This document shows, piece after piece, positions 1 through 5,016 of a stretch of 5,036 nt of DNA (the stretch's first letter is position 1; every line of letters begins with the position of its first letter). The notes under the pieces are model-generated. The model had not been told where the DNA came from, did no database searches, and saw nothing but the letters and a program-made list of their open reading frames with translations. The DNA comes from Pseudomonadota bacterium (GTDB lineage Bacteria; Desulfobacterota; BSN033; WVXP01; G020346125), in assembly GCA_030608745.1 (NCBI GenBank), contig JAUWDQ010000193.1, positions 1 through 5,036 of the forward strand, read 5' to 3'. The position numbers and the translations under genes were made by a program.

Positions 1-1
1 G

Positions 2-145
2 GTCGTCCCCGATCCGTTTGAGGTTCCGCAGGGGTGTGGGTTTGGGCCTCGGTGCCCGCATGGTATAGAGATTTGCAAGACGCAGATCCCTTCGCTCAAT
101 GAAGTGGCTCCCGGTCACGTGGTCGCTTGTTGGTTGCACCAATAA
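2..145 (+). CDS. oppD: OppD/DppD-type peptide ABC transporter ATPase, C-terminal fragment
   Basis: Partial gene: only the last 47 codons and the TAA stop are inside the window; the start and nucleotide-binding domain lie upstream. The visible part is the C-terminal extension found after the ABC domain in oligopeptide/dipeptide/nickel transporter ATPases. It has the pattern Cys12, Cys18 (as GFGPRCP), Cys25 and, near the end, Cys43 in HVVACW (numbered from the first visible codon). This four-cysteine arrangement is typical of the family, and some members are reported to hold an iron-sulphur cluster there. The complete ATPase starting 17 bp downstream has the same extension, so the two are the expected D and F subunits that pair under the permease to drive uptake of short peptides or similar solutes. 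The D assignment rests on gene order (D before F). Substrate cannot be read from this fragment. Confidence 0.85.
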   Translation, partial: VVPDPFEVPQGCGFGPRCPHGIEICKTQIPSLNEVAPGHVVACWLHQ

Positions 146-147
146 CA

Positions 148-156
148 GAGAGGTGG
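148..156 (+). promoter_or_regulatory. Ribosome binding site selecting the TTG start of the OppF-type gene
   Basis: GAGAGGTGG, with AGGTGG ending 6 nt before the TTG at 163. It lies just behind the TAA of the preceding gene. No ATG or GTG near this site gives a better fit, so TTG is the likely initiator. Confidence 0.6.
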
Positions 157-162
157 TAGAGC

Positions 163-1203
163 TTGTCTCCTGACAACATCCTGCTTGAAGTGAAGAACCT
201 GAAGAAGTACTTCCCCGTACGCAAAGGGATCCTGAGGCGCACGGTGGCCCACGTCAAGGCGGTCGATGATATCGATATGTTCATCAAGGAGGGGGAGACC
301 CTTGGCTTGGTGGGTGAGAGCGGCTGTGGGAAGACCACGGCCGGCCGGGCGATCCTTCGTTTGATCGAGCCGACCGCAGGGGAAATCATCTTTCGCAGTA
401 AGAAGCTCGCCGGCCCGGGCGAGGAGTACAAAGAGGTGGGTGTTGCCTCCGCATCGCACAAGCTGCTCAAGTCCCTCCGCCGTGATATGCAATTCATCTT
501 CCAGGATCCCTATTCCTCCTTGAATCCCCGGATGACCGCAGGGGCGATCATAGGAGAGTCGCTCCTCGTGCACGGATTGGCCAAGGGGAGCGAACAAGAG
601 GACCGCGTCCGTGAAGTGTTAGGTGCGGTTGGCATGAAGCCGGATCACATGAAGCGCTACCCGCATGAGTTTTCCGGCGGACAGCGCCAGCGGGTCGCAA
701 TCGCACGCGCCCTCGCCCTTGACCCGCAGCTCATTGTGGCCGATGAGCCGGTCTCCGCCCTGGACGTCTCCATCCAGGCGCAGGTGATAAACCTTCTCGA
801 GGACCTTCAGCAGGAGTTCGGCCTGACATACCTGTTCATTTCCCACGACCTTTCTGTGATCAAGCACATCAGCAACCGGGTGGCAGTGATGTACCTGGGG
901 AAGATCGTGGAGTTGGCAATAACCGAGGAACTGTTCTCGAATCCGAAGCATCCCTACACCGAGGCCTTGATGTCAGCGGTTCCGGTTCCGGCCCCTGACT
1001 ACAACGTGGAGGAAATCATCCTCACGGGGGACGTTCCCAGCCCGGTAACCCCACCCTCCGGGTGTTACTTCCATCCGCGTTGCCGCTATGCTCGAGAGAT
1101 CTGCAAGTCGGAGCCCCCCGCCTATCGAGACGTGGGCGATGAGCACTTCGTCGCCTGCCACTTTGCCGACACCCTGAAGCTGCAGCCGATTCGGGCGGGA
1201 TAA
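163..1203 (+). CDS. oppF: OppF/DppF-type peptide ABC transporter ATP-binding protein
   Basis: A 346-residue cytoplasmic ATPase subunit of an oligopeptide/dipeptide-type importer. It hydrolyses ATP together with the D subunit to power uptake through the membrane permeases. All ABC motifs are intact: Walker A GESGCGKTT (51-59), Q-loop FQDPYSSLNPRM (113-124), signature SGGQRQR (171-177), Walker B LIVADEP (190-196) with the D-loop SALD, and switch His228 in FISHDLS. The C-terminal oligopeptide-transporter extension has Cys301, Cys307 (CYFHPRC), Cys314 and Cys332. The start is TTG at 163, supported by a nearby SD; the protein then begins in the normal place relative to Walker A. Length is close to the usual 320-340; about 12 extra residues sit between the first beta strands and the Q-loop (roughly 80-104) compared with E. 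coli DppF as I recall it. It follows the D subunit by 17 bp, so the two are cotranscribed. Peptide versus dipeptide versus nickel or other substrate is undetermined. Confidence 0.95.
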   Translation: MSPDNILLEVKNLKKYFPVRKGILRRTVAHVKAVDDIDMFIKEGETLGLVGESGCGKTTAGRAILRLIEPTAGEIIFRSKKLAGPGEEYKEVGVASASHKLLKSLRRDMQFIFQDPYSSLNPRMTAGAIIGESLLVHGLAKGSEQEDRVREVLGAVGMKPDHMKRYPHEFSGGQRQRVAIARALALDPQLIVADEPVSALDVSIQAQVINLLEDLQQEFGLTYLFISHDLSVIKHISNRVAVMYLGKIVELAITEELFSNPKHPYTEALMSAVPVPAPDYNVEEIILTGDVPSPVTPPSGCYFHPRCRYAREICKSEPPAYRDVGDEHFVACHFADTLKLQPIRAG

Positions 1204-1411
1204 TCCGCGATAGGAACTCGCTTTTCGACCAAGGAAGAAAAGGGGAAAGACGGTGGTGCGTCAATGATCCATTTCACCCATAATGGTGTGGGAAAGGGCT
1301 TCTATCAGATTCGTTGAGGGGATAACGGTTGGAAACGATAGACTATTGACGGGCTTGCATGCCCAAAGGAGTTTAGTTATGTTTTGAGGTGAAGGTGTTT
1401 ACCGATTCTCC
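1204..1411. other. Convergent intergenic region, no clear gene
   Basis: This 208-bp stretch lies between the ends of the + transporter operon and the - catabolic operon. I see only weak hairpins. GCGA/TCGC (1207-1221) is followed by TTTT and could end the + transcript. GGGC/GCCC (1351-1364) has a 6-nt loop and no T-run on either strand. CACC/GGTG lies around 1275-1288. A 17-codon ATG ORF at 1264 and an AAAGGAG followed by ATG TTT TGA at 1380 are too short to support. No strong intrinsic terminator is visible for either operon. Confidence 0.6.
1207..1225 (+). terminator. Possible weak terminator after the transporter operon
   Basis: A four-base-pair stem GCGA/TCGC with a 7-nt loop followed directly by TTTT, beginning 3 nt after the OppF-type stop codon. 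The position is right but the stem is very short. Confidence 0.2.
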
Positions 1412-2476
1412 TCAATAGCCGGGTACAGAGAGTTCCCTGCAGGCTTCGACCAGGCTCTCAAGCTGGTAAATCCCATCTTTTTCCATCTCTACGCCCTCCA
1501 GCACAACGGTAGGATTCATTACCACCCCATCGGTGTGCGCTGCCGCCGACCAGGTCTTGCCCATAATCTGGGGCCCCTGGCTTCCGATCCCCATTTCTAC
1601 GATCCCGAAGATTCGTTCATCTTCGACGATTCTCCCTGAGGGTTTAGTCACACCAGGATTGAATCCAAGGGAGTAGTGGGCCAACCGGTACATGTTGGGA
1701 TCGTTGAAACTGGCCAGCCACCTTTCAAAAATCTTGGCTTCAGCTCCTCCACGGATATCGGTCACCACCCCTTCTTTCAAGGTCAGTTCAACGCTCTCAT
1801 TGAGTTTCCCCAATTCGGTGGGGGGGTAGAGAGCGCCATCGAAGACCAATCTTCCATTGATCGTCTCCTCCATCGGACACCATGAGACCTGTCCTCCCAG
1901 CATGATAGCTTCTCCCTTGGTGTCGGCCAGTTTACCAGACTGGCGGGCCCTTCGTCCCCGATTAAAGGCAACGAGCTCGGTTCCCCCGGGGCTGTAAATC
2001 TCCACCTTGTCCGCCTCCTGGATAGTATCACGAAGAAGATTCCCCAGGGCCAGAAGCTTGTCATAGCGAACCCTTTGGATGGTATTGACCATCATCATGG
2101 CGTCCATCCCCGTCAGGCAGATATAGCGGACCCCATTCTTCAGAGCCTGCCTCCAGGCTTCTGTGAGAAATACCATGGCTACTGCATACTCGATCCAGAC
2201 GTCCGCTTTGTGAACGGCCCCCGCTAAGGGAGGAGGCGGCTCCATAAACGCCTCCTTTTGGGTGGGATGGAGTACCACGGTGGGCACGGCCCCGGCAGCA
2301 AAGGTAGCCCTAGCCGTGGCCTGCACGATCCTCATATCGCTGGACGTATCGGCCGTGATCACGACGTGTTCGCCCTCCTTGGTGAGCATTATATCTTCAA
2401 CCAGTTTTCGAGCACCAGCTTCGACCTCCCAACTTAAGTATTCGTCCCTCATTTCGGTTCCTATTGCTATATCCAT
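1412..2476 (-). CDS. M29-fold metalloenzyme resembling 2,5-dihydroxypyridine dioxygenase (NicX-like)
   Basis: A 354-residue cytoplasmic protein without signal peptide or membrane segment. The C-terminal half has the segment GGAEAKIFERWLASF (243-257), NDPNMYRLAHYSLGFNP (258-274), VEMGIG (293-298) and AAAHTDGVVMNP (311-322). This matches the order and spacing of NicX, the dioxygenase that opens 2,5-dihydroxypyridine in aerobic nicotinate breakdown, whose Fe ligands are two His and one Asp. His267, His314 and Asp316 occupy the corresponding places. Compared with the neighbouring M29-type protein, the metal residues are altered: Gln196 replaces a Glu, His267 replaces a Glu, and Glu294 replaces a His. 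It is therefore probably not a standard dinuclear aminopeptidase. The ATG at 2476 is set by an AAGGAG 6 nt upstream; it is the last gene of a three-gene operon. Family membership is likely; dioxygenase activity and the substrate are inference, and an atypical peptidase or amidohydrolase is the alternative. Confidence 0.8.
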   Translation of the reverse strand: MDIAIGTEMRDEYLSWEVEAGARKLVEDIMLTKEGEHVVITADTSSDMRIVQATARATFAAGAVPTVVLHPTQKEAFMEPPPPLAGAVHKADVWIEYAVAMVFLTEAWRQALKNGVRYICLTGMDAMMMVNTIQRVRYDKLLALGNLLRDTIQEADKVEIYSPGGTELVAFNRGRRARQSGKLADTKGEAIMLGGQVSWCPMEETINGRLVFDGALYPPTELGKLNESVELTLKEGVVTDIRGGAEAKIFERWLASFNDPNMYRLAHYSLGFNPGVTKPSGRIVEDERIFGIVEMGIGSQGPQIMGKTWSAAAHTDGVVMNPTVVLEGVEMEKDGIYQLESLVEACRELSVPGY

Positions 2477-2482
2477 CTACTT

Positions 2483-2488
2483 CTCCTT
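2483..2488 (-). promoter_or_regulatory. Ribosome binding site of the NicX-like gene
   Basis: AAGGAG on the minus strand, 6 nt before the ATG at 2476. Its first base overlaps the TGA stop of the upstream gene, so translation of the two genes may be coupled. Confidence 0.75.
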
Positions 2489-3531
2489 CATTTTTTGATC
2501 CAGCCCCCTTTTTCCATGACCTTTTCATGATCCAAGAAGAGATCCGGTTCATTAACCACAAAATCCTGATGGTAATCAGCGGTGACATTTCCCCCCATGT
2601 GGGAGCTGTCCCCAATCCCTATGTGGATGGTTCCCTTGATCTTTTCAGCCTCAATGGTGATATCGATTCGCCGTGCTTTCGGATTCGTCCCAATCCCCAG
2701 TTCCGCCAGGTTGCACCGAGATCTCTTTCTCGGGGCCCCGGGGCCAAGCCCGAGAAGCTTGCTGAGCATGCGATTTACCTTGCCCCCACCTCGGATTTCC
2801 CGGACCTCTCCTCCCTTGAAAGTGAGTACCATTTCTTCTTCCAAGCCCGGATGCCATCCCCTCCTGACGACCAAATCCCCCTCACCGGTCCCTTCCACTG
2901 GTGCAATATAGGCTTCACCAGCCGGGAGATTTCCCCACCGGCCCGGTTCCACATACATTCCGTTGTCTTCCCTTGCCTTTCGTCCCCTCAGGCTGAAGGT
3001 GAGGTCCGTCCCAGCGTCCGAGACCACACGGGCTTCACTTGCGTCGGTGAGGAAGCCCGCGTAAAGCTTTGTCTCCCTTTGGATCGCCGAATAATCCACG
3101 GAAATGGAGCCGTCGGGATAAAACATTTCCGGAATAGTTCCCCTCATGGTAGCGACCCTGGCCCCCGCTTTTGATGCGCCCTCGCGTGCCTCGGTGTGGG
3201 TGATTGAGAAGCAGTTAATGGCCAGGATCACGTCATACTCCGTCATGACCTGAGCCATCTTTTTGGTAGGTTCAGCTCCTGACCTTCCAATGCTGAAATA
3301 GGGATAGAAATCCGCCACGCATTCACTGAAGACATCCCGAGCAATGTCGGCTACCGCCTTCCCCAGAAAGGTAGTTGCGAGCATCTTTTCAATTTCATCC
3401 GAATCCTTGTTCTTCCAGTCCTTTCTCGTCGGTATATCGGAGAGAATGAGGATCTTCTCCCCGGGCTTTACCGCCATGTTGACCTTGAAAACCTGGATAA
3501 CGGCGTTTTCGATCTTTTCCCGCGGTATCAT
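2488..3531 (-). CDS. M29 family (aminopeptidase T-like) metallopeptidase homologue
   Basis: A 347-residue cytoplasmic protein of the leucyl aminopeptidase / aminopeptidase T (M29) family. Motifs seen: NLPAGEAYIAP (201-211) with Glu206, NLAELGIGTNP (274-284) with Glu277, KGTIHIGIG (299-307) with His303, and DYHQDFVV (319-326) with His321 and Asp323. These match the Glu, Glu, His, His, Asp metal ligands of the M29 dinuclear site. The catalytic Tyr that follows the first His by about seven residues in characterised AmpT enzymes is not obvious; Ser310/His311 stand there. It is shorter than classical AmpT (about 410), as are many COG2309-type relatives of unknown substrate. Start ATG 3531 lies 3 nt after the racemase stop; the upstream GAAAGAG is a modest SD, so coupled translation is likely. 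Expected role: metal-dependent hydrolysis of a peptide or amide bond. The true substrate is unknown, and an M29-fold enzyme with non-peptidase activity is possible. Confidence 0.85.
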   Translation of the reverse strand: MIPREKIENAVIQVFKVNMAVKPGEKILILSDIPTRKDWKNKDSDEIEKMLATTFLGKAVADIARDVFSECVADFYPYFSIGRSGAEPTKKMAQVMTEYDVILAINCFSITHTEAREGASKAGARVATMRGTIPEMFYPDGSISVDYSAIQRETKLYAGFLTDASEARVVSDAGTDLTFSLRGRKAREDNGMYVEPGRWGNLPAGEAYIAPVEGTGEGDLVVRRGWHPGLEEEMVLTFKGGEVREIRGGGKVNRMLSKLLGLGPGAPRKRSRCNLAELGIGTNPKARRIDITIEAEKIKGTIHIGIGDSSHMGGNVTADYHQDFVVNEPDLFLDHEKVMEKGGWIKK

Positions 3532-3534
3532 TTA

Positions 3535-4236
3535 CTAATGCTCTTTCACTGGTAATGGAATCATGTAGGACCTTTTGCTGTGGGTGAGCCCCAAACCGAC
3601 GAGCATTTCGGCATGCTTCAAGGTCACTATTCCCGGTTCCACCACAGGGATCCCAAATGCATCCTGTATCCGCTCCTTAATACCAAGAAGGGAACCGCAT
3701 CCCAATATCAGGGCCTCAACCCCATCCTGCTCCACCATGATTCGAGCGACACCCAGAGCCCTCTCCGTCACTTTTTCTTGCCGATCGTACTCGAGGACCG
3801 GGATGTTGAGAGGCCGGATCGATGGAAATCGACCTGAGATTCCTCTGGCACATACTTTACGCCTGATCCTGGCGACGGATTGTTCTAAGGTGGTGATAAT
3901 TCCGCACTTGTCCGCCAAGCCCATGGCAAACAGTTGCGCGGATTCTCCAATCCCCAGAACCGGAATGATTGAAATTTCCCTGGCTCCCGGGAGGGCCGGG
4001 TCGGAAAAGCAGTAGATGATGATCGCATCGTAGTCCTCTGATCGGATCGCTGCGACCTCTTTAAGCACGTGGCGGGCTGCATTGGCCTCGTCGTATTCAG
4101 ATTGGATGGCTTCTGGTCCGTGTTGCAAGTGGATGACATCAATGACGGTTTCAGGCTCCTTAAACCGCTCATAGTCAGCCTTCACACCGTTGTTCCACTT
4201 GTCAGTGCTGACAGGAATGACGACCCTGATCTTCAT
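3535..4236 (-). CDS. Hydantoin racemase / Asp-Glu racemase superfamily protein (HyuE-like)
   Basis: A 233-residue cytoplasmic protein of the Asp/Glu/hydantoin racemase fold, which uses two cysteines as acid/base pair. Numbered from the ATG at 4236, Cys76 lies in YCFSDPALPGARE (75-87), the hydantoin/allantoin racemase type of motif, and Cys180 lies in ILGCGSL (177-183). The positions agree with the 76/181 cysteines described for hydantoin racemases. Also seen are IPVLGIGESAQ (91-101) and VVEPGI (198-203). The frame is open to a TTG at 4287, but that codon lies inside the promoter -10, and the 17 extra residues are not family-like. The ATG at 4236 has AAGGGA 9 nt upstream and begins MKIRVVIPVSTD, a typical first beta strand. 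It is the first gene of the operon. Likely reaction: epimerisation of a hydantoin, allantoin or amino-acid-derived substrate; maleate isomerase and arylmalonate decarboxylase share the fold and are less likely alternatives. Confidence 0.88.
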   Translation of the reverse strand: MKIRVVIPVSTDKWNNGVKADYERFKEPETVIDVIHLQHGPEAIQSEYDEANAARHVLKEVAAIRSEDYDAIIIYCFSDPALPGAREISIIPVLGIGESAQLFAMGLADKCGIITTLEQSVARIRRKVCARGISGRFPSIRPLNIPVLEYDRQEKVTERALGVARIMVEQDGVEALILGCGSLLGIKERIQDAFGIPVVEPGIVTLKHAEMLVGLGLTHSKRSYMIPLPVKEH

Positions 4237-4245
4237 AGAATCCAT

Positions 4246-4251
4246 TCCCTT
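4246..4251 (-). promoter_or_regulatory. Ribosome binding site deciding the racemase start
   Basis: AAGGGA on the minus strand, 9 nt before the ATG at 4236. It is only 1 nt from the other in-frame ATG at 4245, too close to serve that one, so 4236 is preferred. Confidence 0.5.
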
Positions 4252-4286
4252 GTGAAAATGATCTTGGTCTTCCTGAACCCATGGCA

Positions 4287-4315
4287 ATCTTAATTGGCGC
4301 CAATAGACTTGTCAA
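4287..4315 (-). promoter_or_regulatory. Sigma70-type promoter of the racemase/M29 operon
   Basis: On the minus strand a perfect -35 TTGACA (4310-4315), a 17-bp spacer and a -10 TAAGAT (4287-4292, 4 of 6 consensus). Transcription would start near 4280, giving a leader of about 44 nt before the ATG at 4236. It is the only good promoter upstream of the tightly packed three-gene operon. Confidence 0.7.
4293..4304. promoter_or_regulatory. Palindromic operator candidate ATTGGCGCCAAT in the promoter spacer
   Basis: A perfect 12-bp inverted repeat with its edge touching the -10 and lying wholly between -35 and -10. A dimeric regulator bound here would block RNA polymerase, or could realign the promoter as MerR-type activators do, though the 17-bp spacer is already optimal. 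No regulator gene is in the window, so the binding protein is unknown. Confidence 0.55.
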
Positions 4316-4436
4316 GGGTTCATAATCTGGAGTTTCCGGAGTTTTTGGAGAACACCGTTGTTCCTGCACGCAAATTCCTCTTTCTAACCGCAGCACTGCA
4401 CCACCGCATAACGGCAGCACTTGAATTCGGCTGGAA

Positions 4437-4515
4437 GGGGAAAGTATTCCCCACCTGCGAACCCCGAAAGGGTCACCTCGGAAGGACTGAAGCGGAGGGA
4501 CAAGGGTGTTCAGGT
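4437..4515 (+). ncRNA. Possible structured RNA element (unknown class)
   Basis: Local self-complementarity is dense here. Hairpin GGGGAA/TTCCCC with loop AGTA (4437-4452) abuts an outer pairing ACCTG (4453-4457) with CAGGT (4511-4515). That pairing encloses ACCC/GGGT with loop CGAAA (4461-4473) and either CCTC/GAGG (4476-4479 with 4495-4498) or CACC/GGTG (4474-4477 with 4505-4508). The last two exclude each other. I could not match it to a riboswitch class I know (it lacks the c-di-GMP, cobalamin and glutamine riboswitch cores). No T-run follows on either strand, and strand is a guess. It may be chance pairing. Confidence 0.25.
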
Positions 4516-4682
4516 ATCGAAAATAAAATATGAATTAAATTCAATAGGTTCCAAAAATATTGCCAATAAAAGGCAGGAAACTCCAGTTTATAATAGTTCC
4601 CATAATTCGTTTTTGAGTTAAGTGGGGCATTGGATTTTGGTTTTTCGATTCCAAAAAAATTCAAAGGGACAAGGGCGAGCTC

Positions 4683-4796
4683 ATGGTGATGTGGGTTCAC
4701 AGGTGTACATATTTCAAGGCCGTGACCAATAGATTCTGTGGATTGATCAAACCCTATTTTAGCATCTACCTATGGTCTCGGTTTTTCGAAGCGTAA
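4683..4796 (+). CDS. Doubtful small ORF, 37 codons, unknown
   Basis: ATG at 4683 has AAGGG 7 nt upstream, and the frame ends at TAA 4796, six bases before the next -35 box. The product is rich in aromatic and basic residues (for example KAVTNRFCGLIKPYFSIYLW near the middle) and has two cysteines. I recognise no family. The spacing of SD and start is the only support; base use is that of the surrounding AT-rich intergenic DNA. It may be spurious or a gene remnant. Confidence 0.2.
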   Translation: MVMWVHRCTYFKAVTNRFCGLIKPYFSIYLWSRFFEA

Positions 4797-4801
4797 TTAT
4801 C

Positions 4802-4830
4802 TTGACATCCTGGCATTTCTGTGCTATCGG
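4802..4830 (+). promoter_or_regulatory. Sigma70-type promoter with extended -10, driving the right-hand gene
   Basis: Perfect -35 TTGACA (4802-4807), a spacer of exactly 17 bp, and TGc immediately before a -10 TATCGG (4825-4830). The hexamer itself is poor (3 of 6), but the TG dinucleotide and ideal -35 compensate. Start would be near 4837, leaving about 95-150 nt of leader before the candidate starts at 4932 and 4989. Confidence 0.5.
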
Positions 4831-4855
4831 AACGTGAGAGAGTGGACTTAAATTC

Positions 4856-4954
4856 ATGGGTAGTTTCTCAAGGAAGGAGGTGATAACCGGGAGAGAACTA
4901 TTTCTACAAAAACGAAATGAAGGAGGTGTAATTGAGAAGAAGTATGTTCCGTAA
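4856..4954 (+). CDS. Possible leader peptide, 32 residues
   Basis: ATG at 4856 opens a 32-codon frame that ends at TAA 4952-4954. An internal GTG at 4880 is in the same frame, with AAGGA 5 nt upstream. The predicted peptide is charged (SRKEVITGRELF early, EKKYVP at the end). The frame overlaps the TTG start at 4932 in another frame, so it could couple or control translation of the following gene. The SD before 4856 is poor. No family recognised; it may be non-coding leader. Confidence 0.25.
   Translation: MGSFSRKEVITGRELFLQKRNEGGVIEKKYVP
4862..4899 (+). promoter_or_regulatory. Leader hairpin presenting a Shine-Dalgarno-like motif in its loop
   Basis: AGTTTCTC (4862-4869) pairs with GAGAGAACT (4891-4899): eight base pairs with one bulged G. 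The 21-nt loop holds AAGGAAGGAGGTGA, nearly the full complement of the 16S rRNA 3' end, with two GGA triplets. Loop-presented GGA is the typical target of CsrA/RsmA proteins, but no such protein is in the window. Confidence 0.35.
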
Positions 4955-5016
4955 GAAGCAGGTTCCAATAAAACAAAGGAGGTATGTTATGAGAAGCATA
5001 TTTAGTGGAAAGCGAG
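4874..5016 (+). repeat. Three degenerate tandem units each headed by AAGGAGG
   Basis: AAGGAGG occurs at 4874, 4920 and 4976 (spacings 46 and 56). Behind each comes a GAGAA box and then related sequence: units 2 and 3 share AAGGAGGT, about 10 nt, TGAGAAG and then AGAAGtATgTT versus AGAAGcATaTT, GTaaGAAGC versus GTgGAAAGC, and AGG. Unit 1 matches less well (GAGAAcTATTTc, then AAAACG). Units 2 and 3 begin with TTG and ATG starts in the same frame, so this looks like duplication of a gene's ribosome-binding and N-terminal region. Confidence 0.45.

Larger units (their letters stand above)
4316..4801. other. Long intergenic region, mostly without supported genes
   Basis: About 490 bp between the minus-strand promoter and the next plus-strand promoter. 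GC content falls to the right of about 4520. It contains three GGAG boxes at 9-bp period (4329, 4338, 4347) behind the minus promoter, a possible RNA fold (4437-4515), an AT-rich palindrome TGAATTAAATTCA (4530-4542), a TTTTGG/CCAAAA stem with a 10-nt loop (4635-4656), and two copies of GGTTTTTCGA (4639-4648 and 4780-4789). A short ORF at 4683 is listed separately. The reading frames that cross this stretch have no SD and no recognisable motif. Confidence 0.6.

Noticed and set aside
1264..1317. 17-codon ATG ORF after the OppF-type gene
   Set aside because: Too short, weak SD, and no family resemblance; in frame with the preceding gene but behind its stop codon, so probably non-coding.
2464..3174. 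236-codon plus-strand frame opposite the M29-type gene
   Set aside because: Shadow of the antisense gene, which has intact family motifs; the plus frame is rich in Pro/Ser and lacks an SD and motifs.
4453..4515. c-di-GMP, cobalamin or glutamine riboswitch
   Set aside because: The GAAA-type loop hairpin is superficially similar, but the conserved core sequences of these classes are missing.
4294..4533. 79-codon plus-strand frame starting TTG
   Set aside because: Its start lies inside the palindrome of the opposite-strand promoter, it has no SD, and the translation has no recognisable domain.
4589..4594. Perfect TATAAT hexamer
   Set aside because: The only near -35 (TTGCCA at 4560) is 23 bp away and there is no TG extension; expected by chance in AT-rich DNA.
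4635..4656. TTTTGG/CCAAAA stem as an intrinsic terminator
   Set aside because: AT-rich stem with a 10-nt loop and no T-run after it on either strand; no gene ends nearby.
4811..4825. Possible sigma54 promoter (TGGCAT...GTGC)
   Set aside because: GG and GC are separated by 9 bp instead of the required 10, and the same bases form the spacer of a much better sigma70-type promoter.
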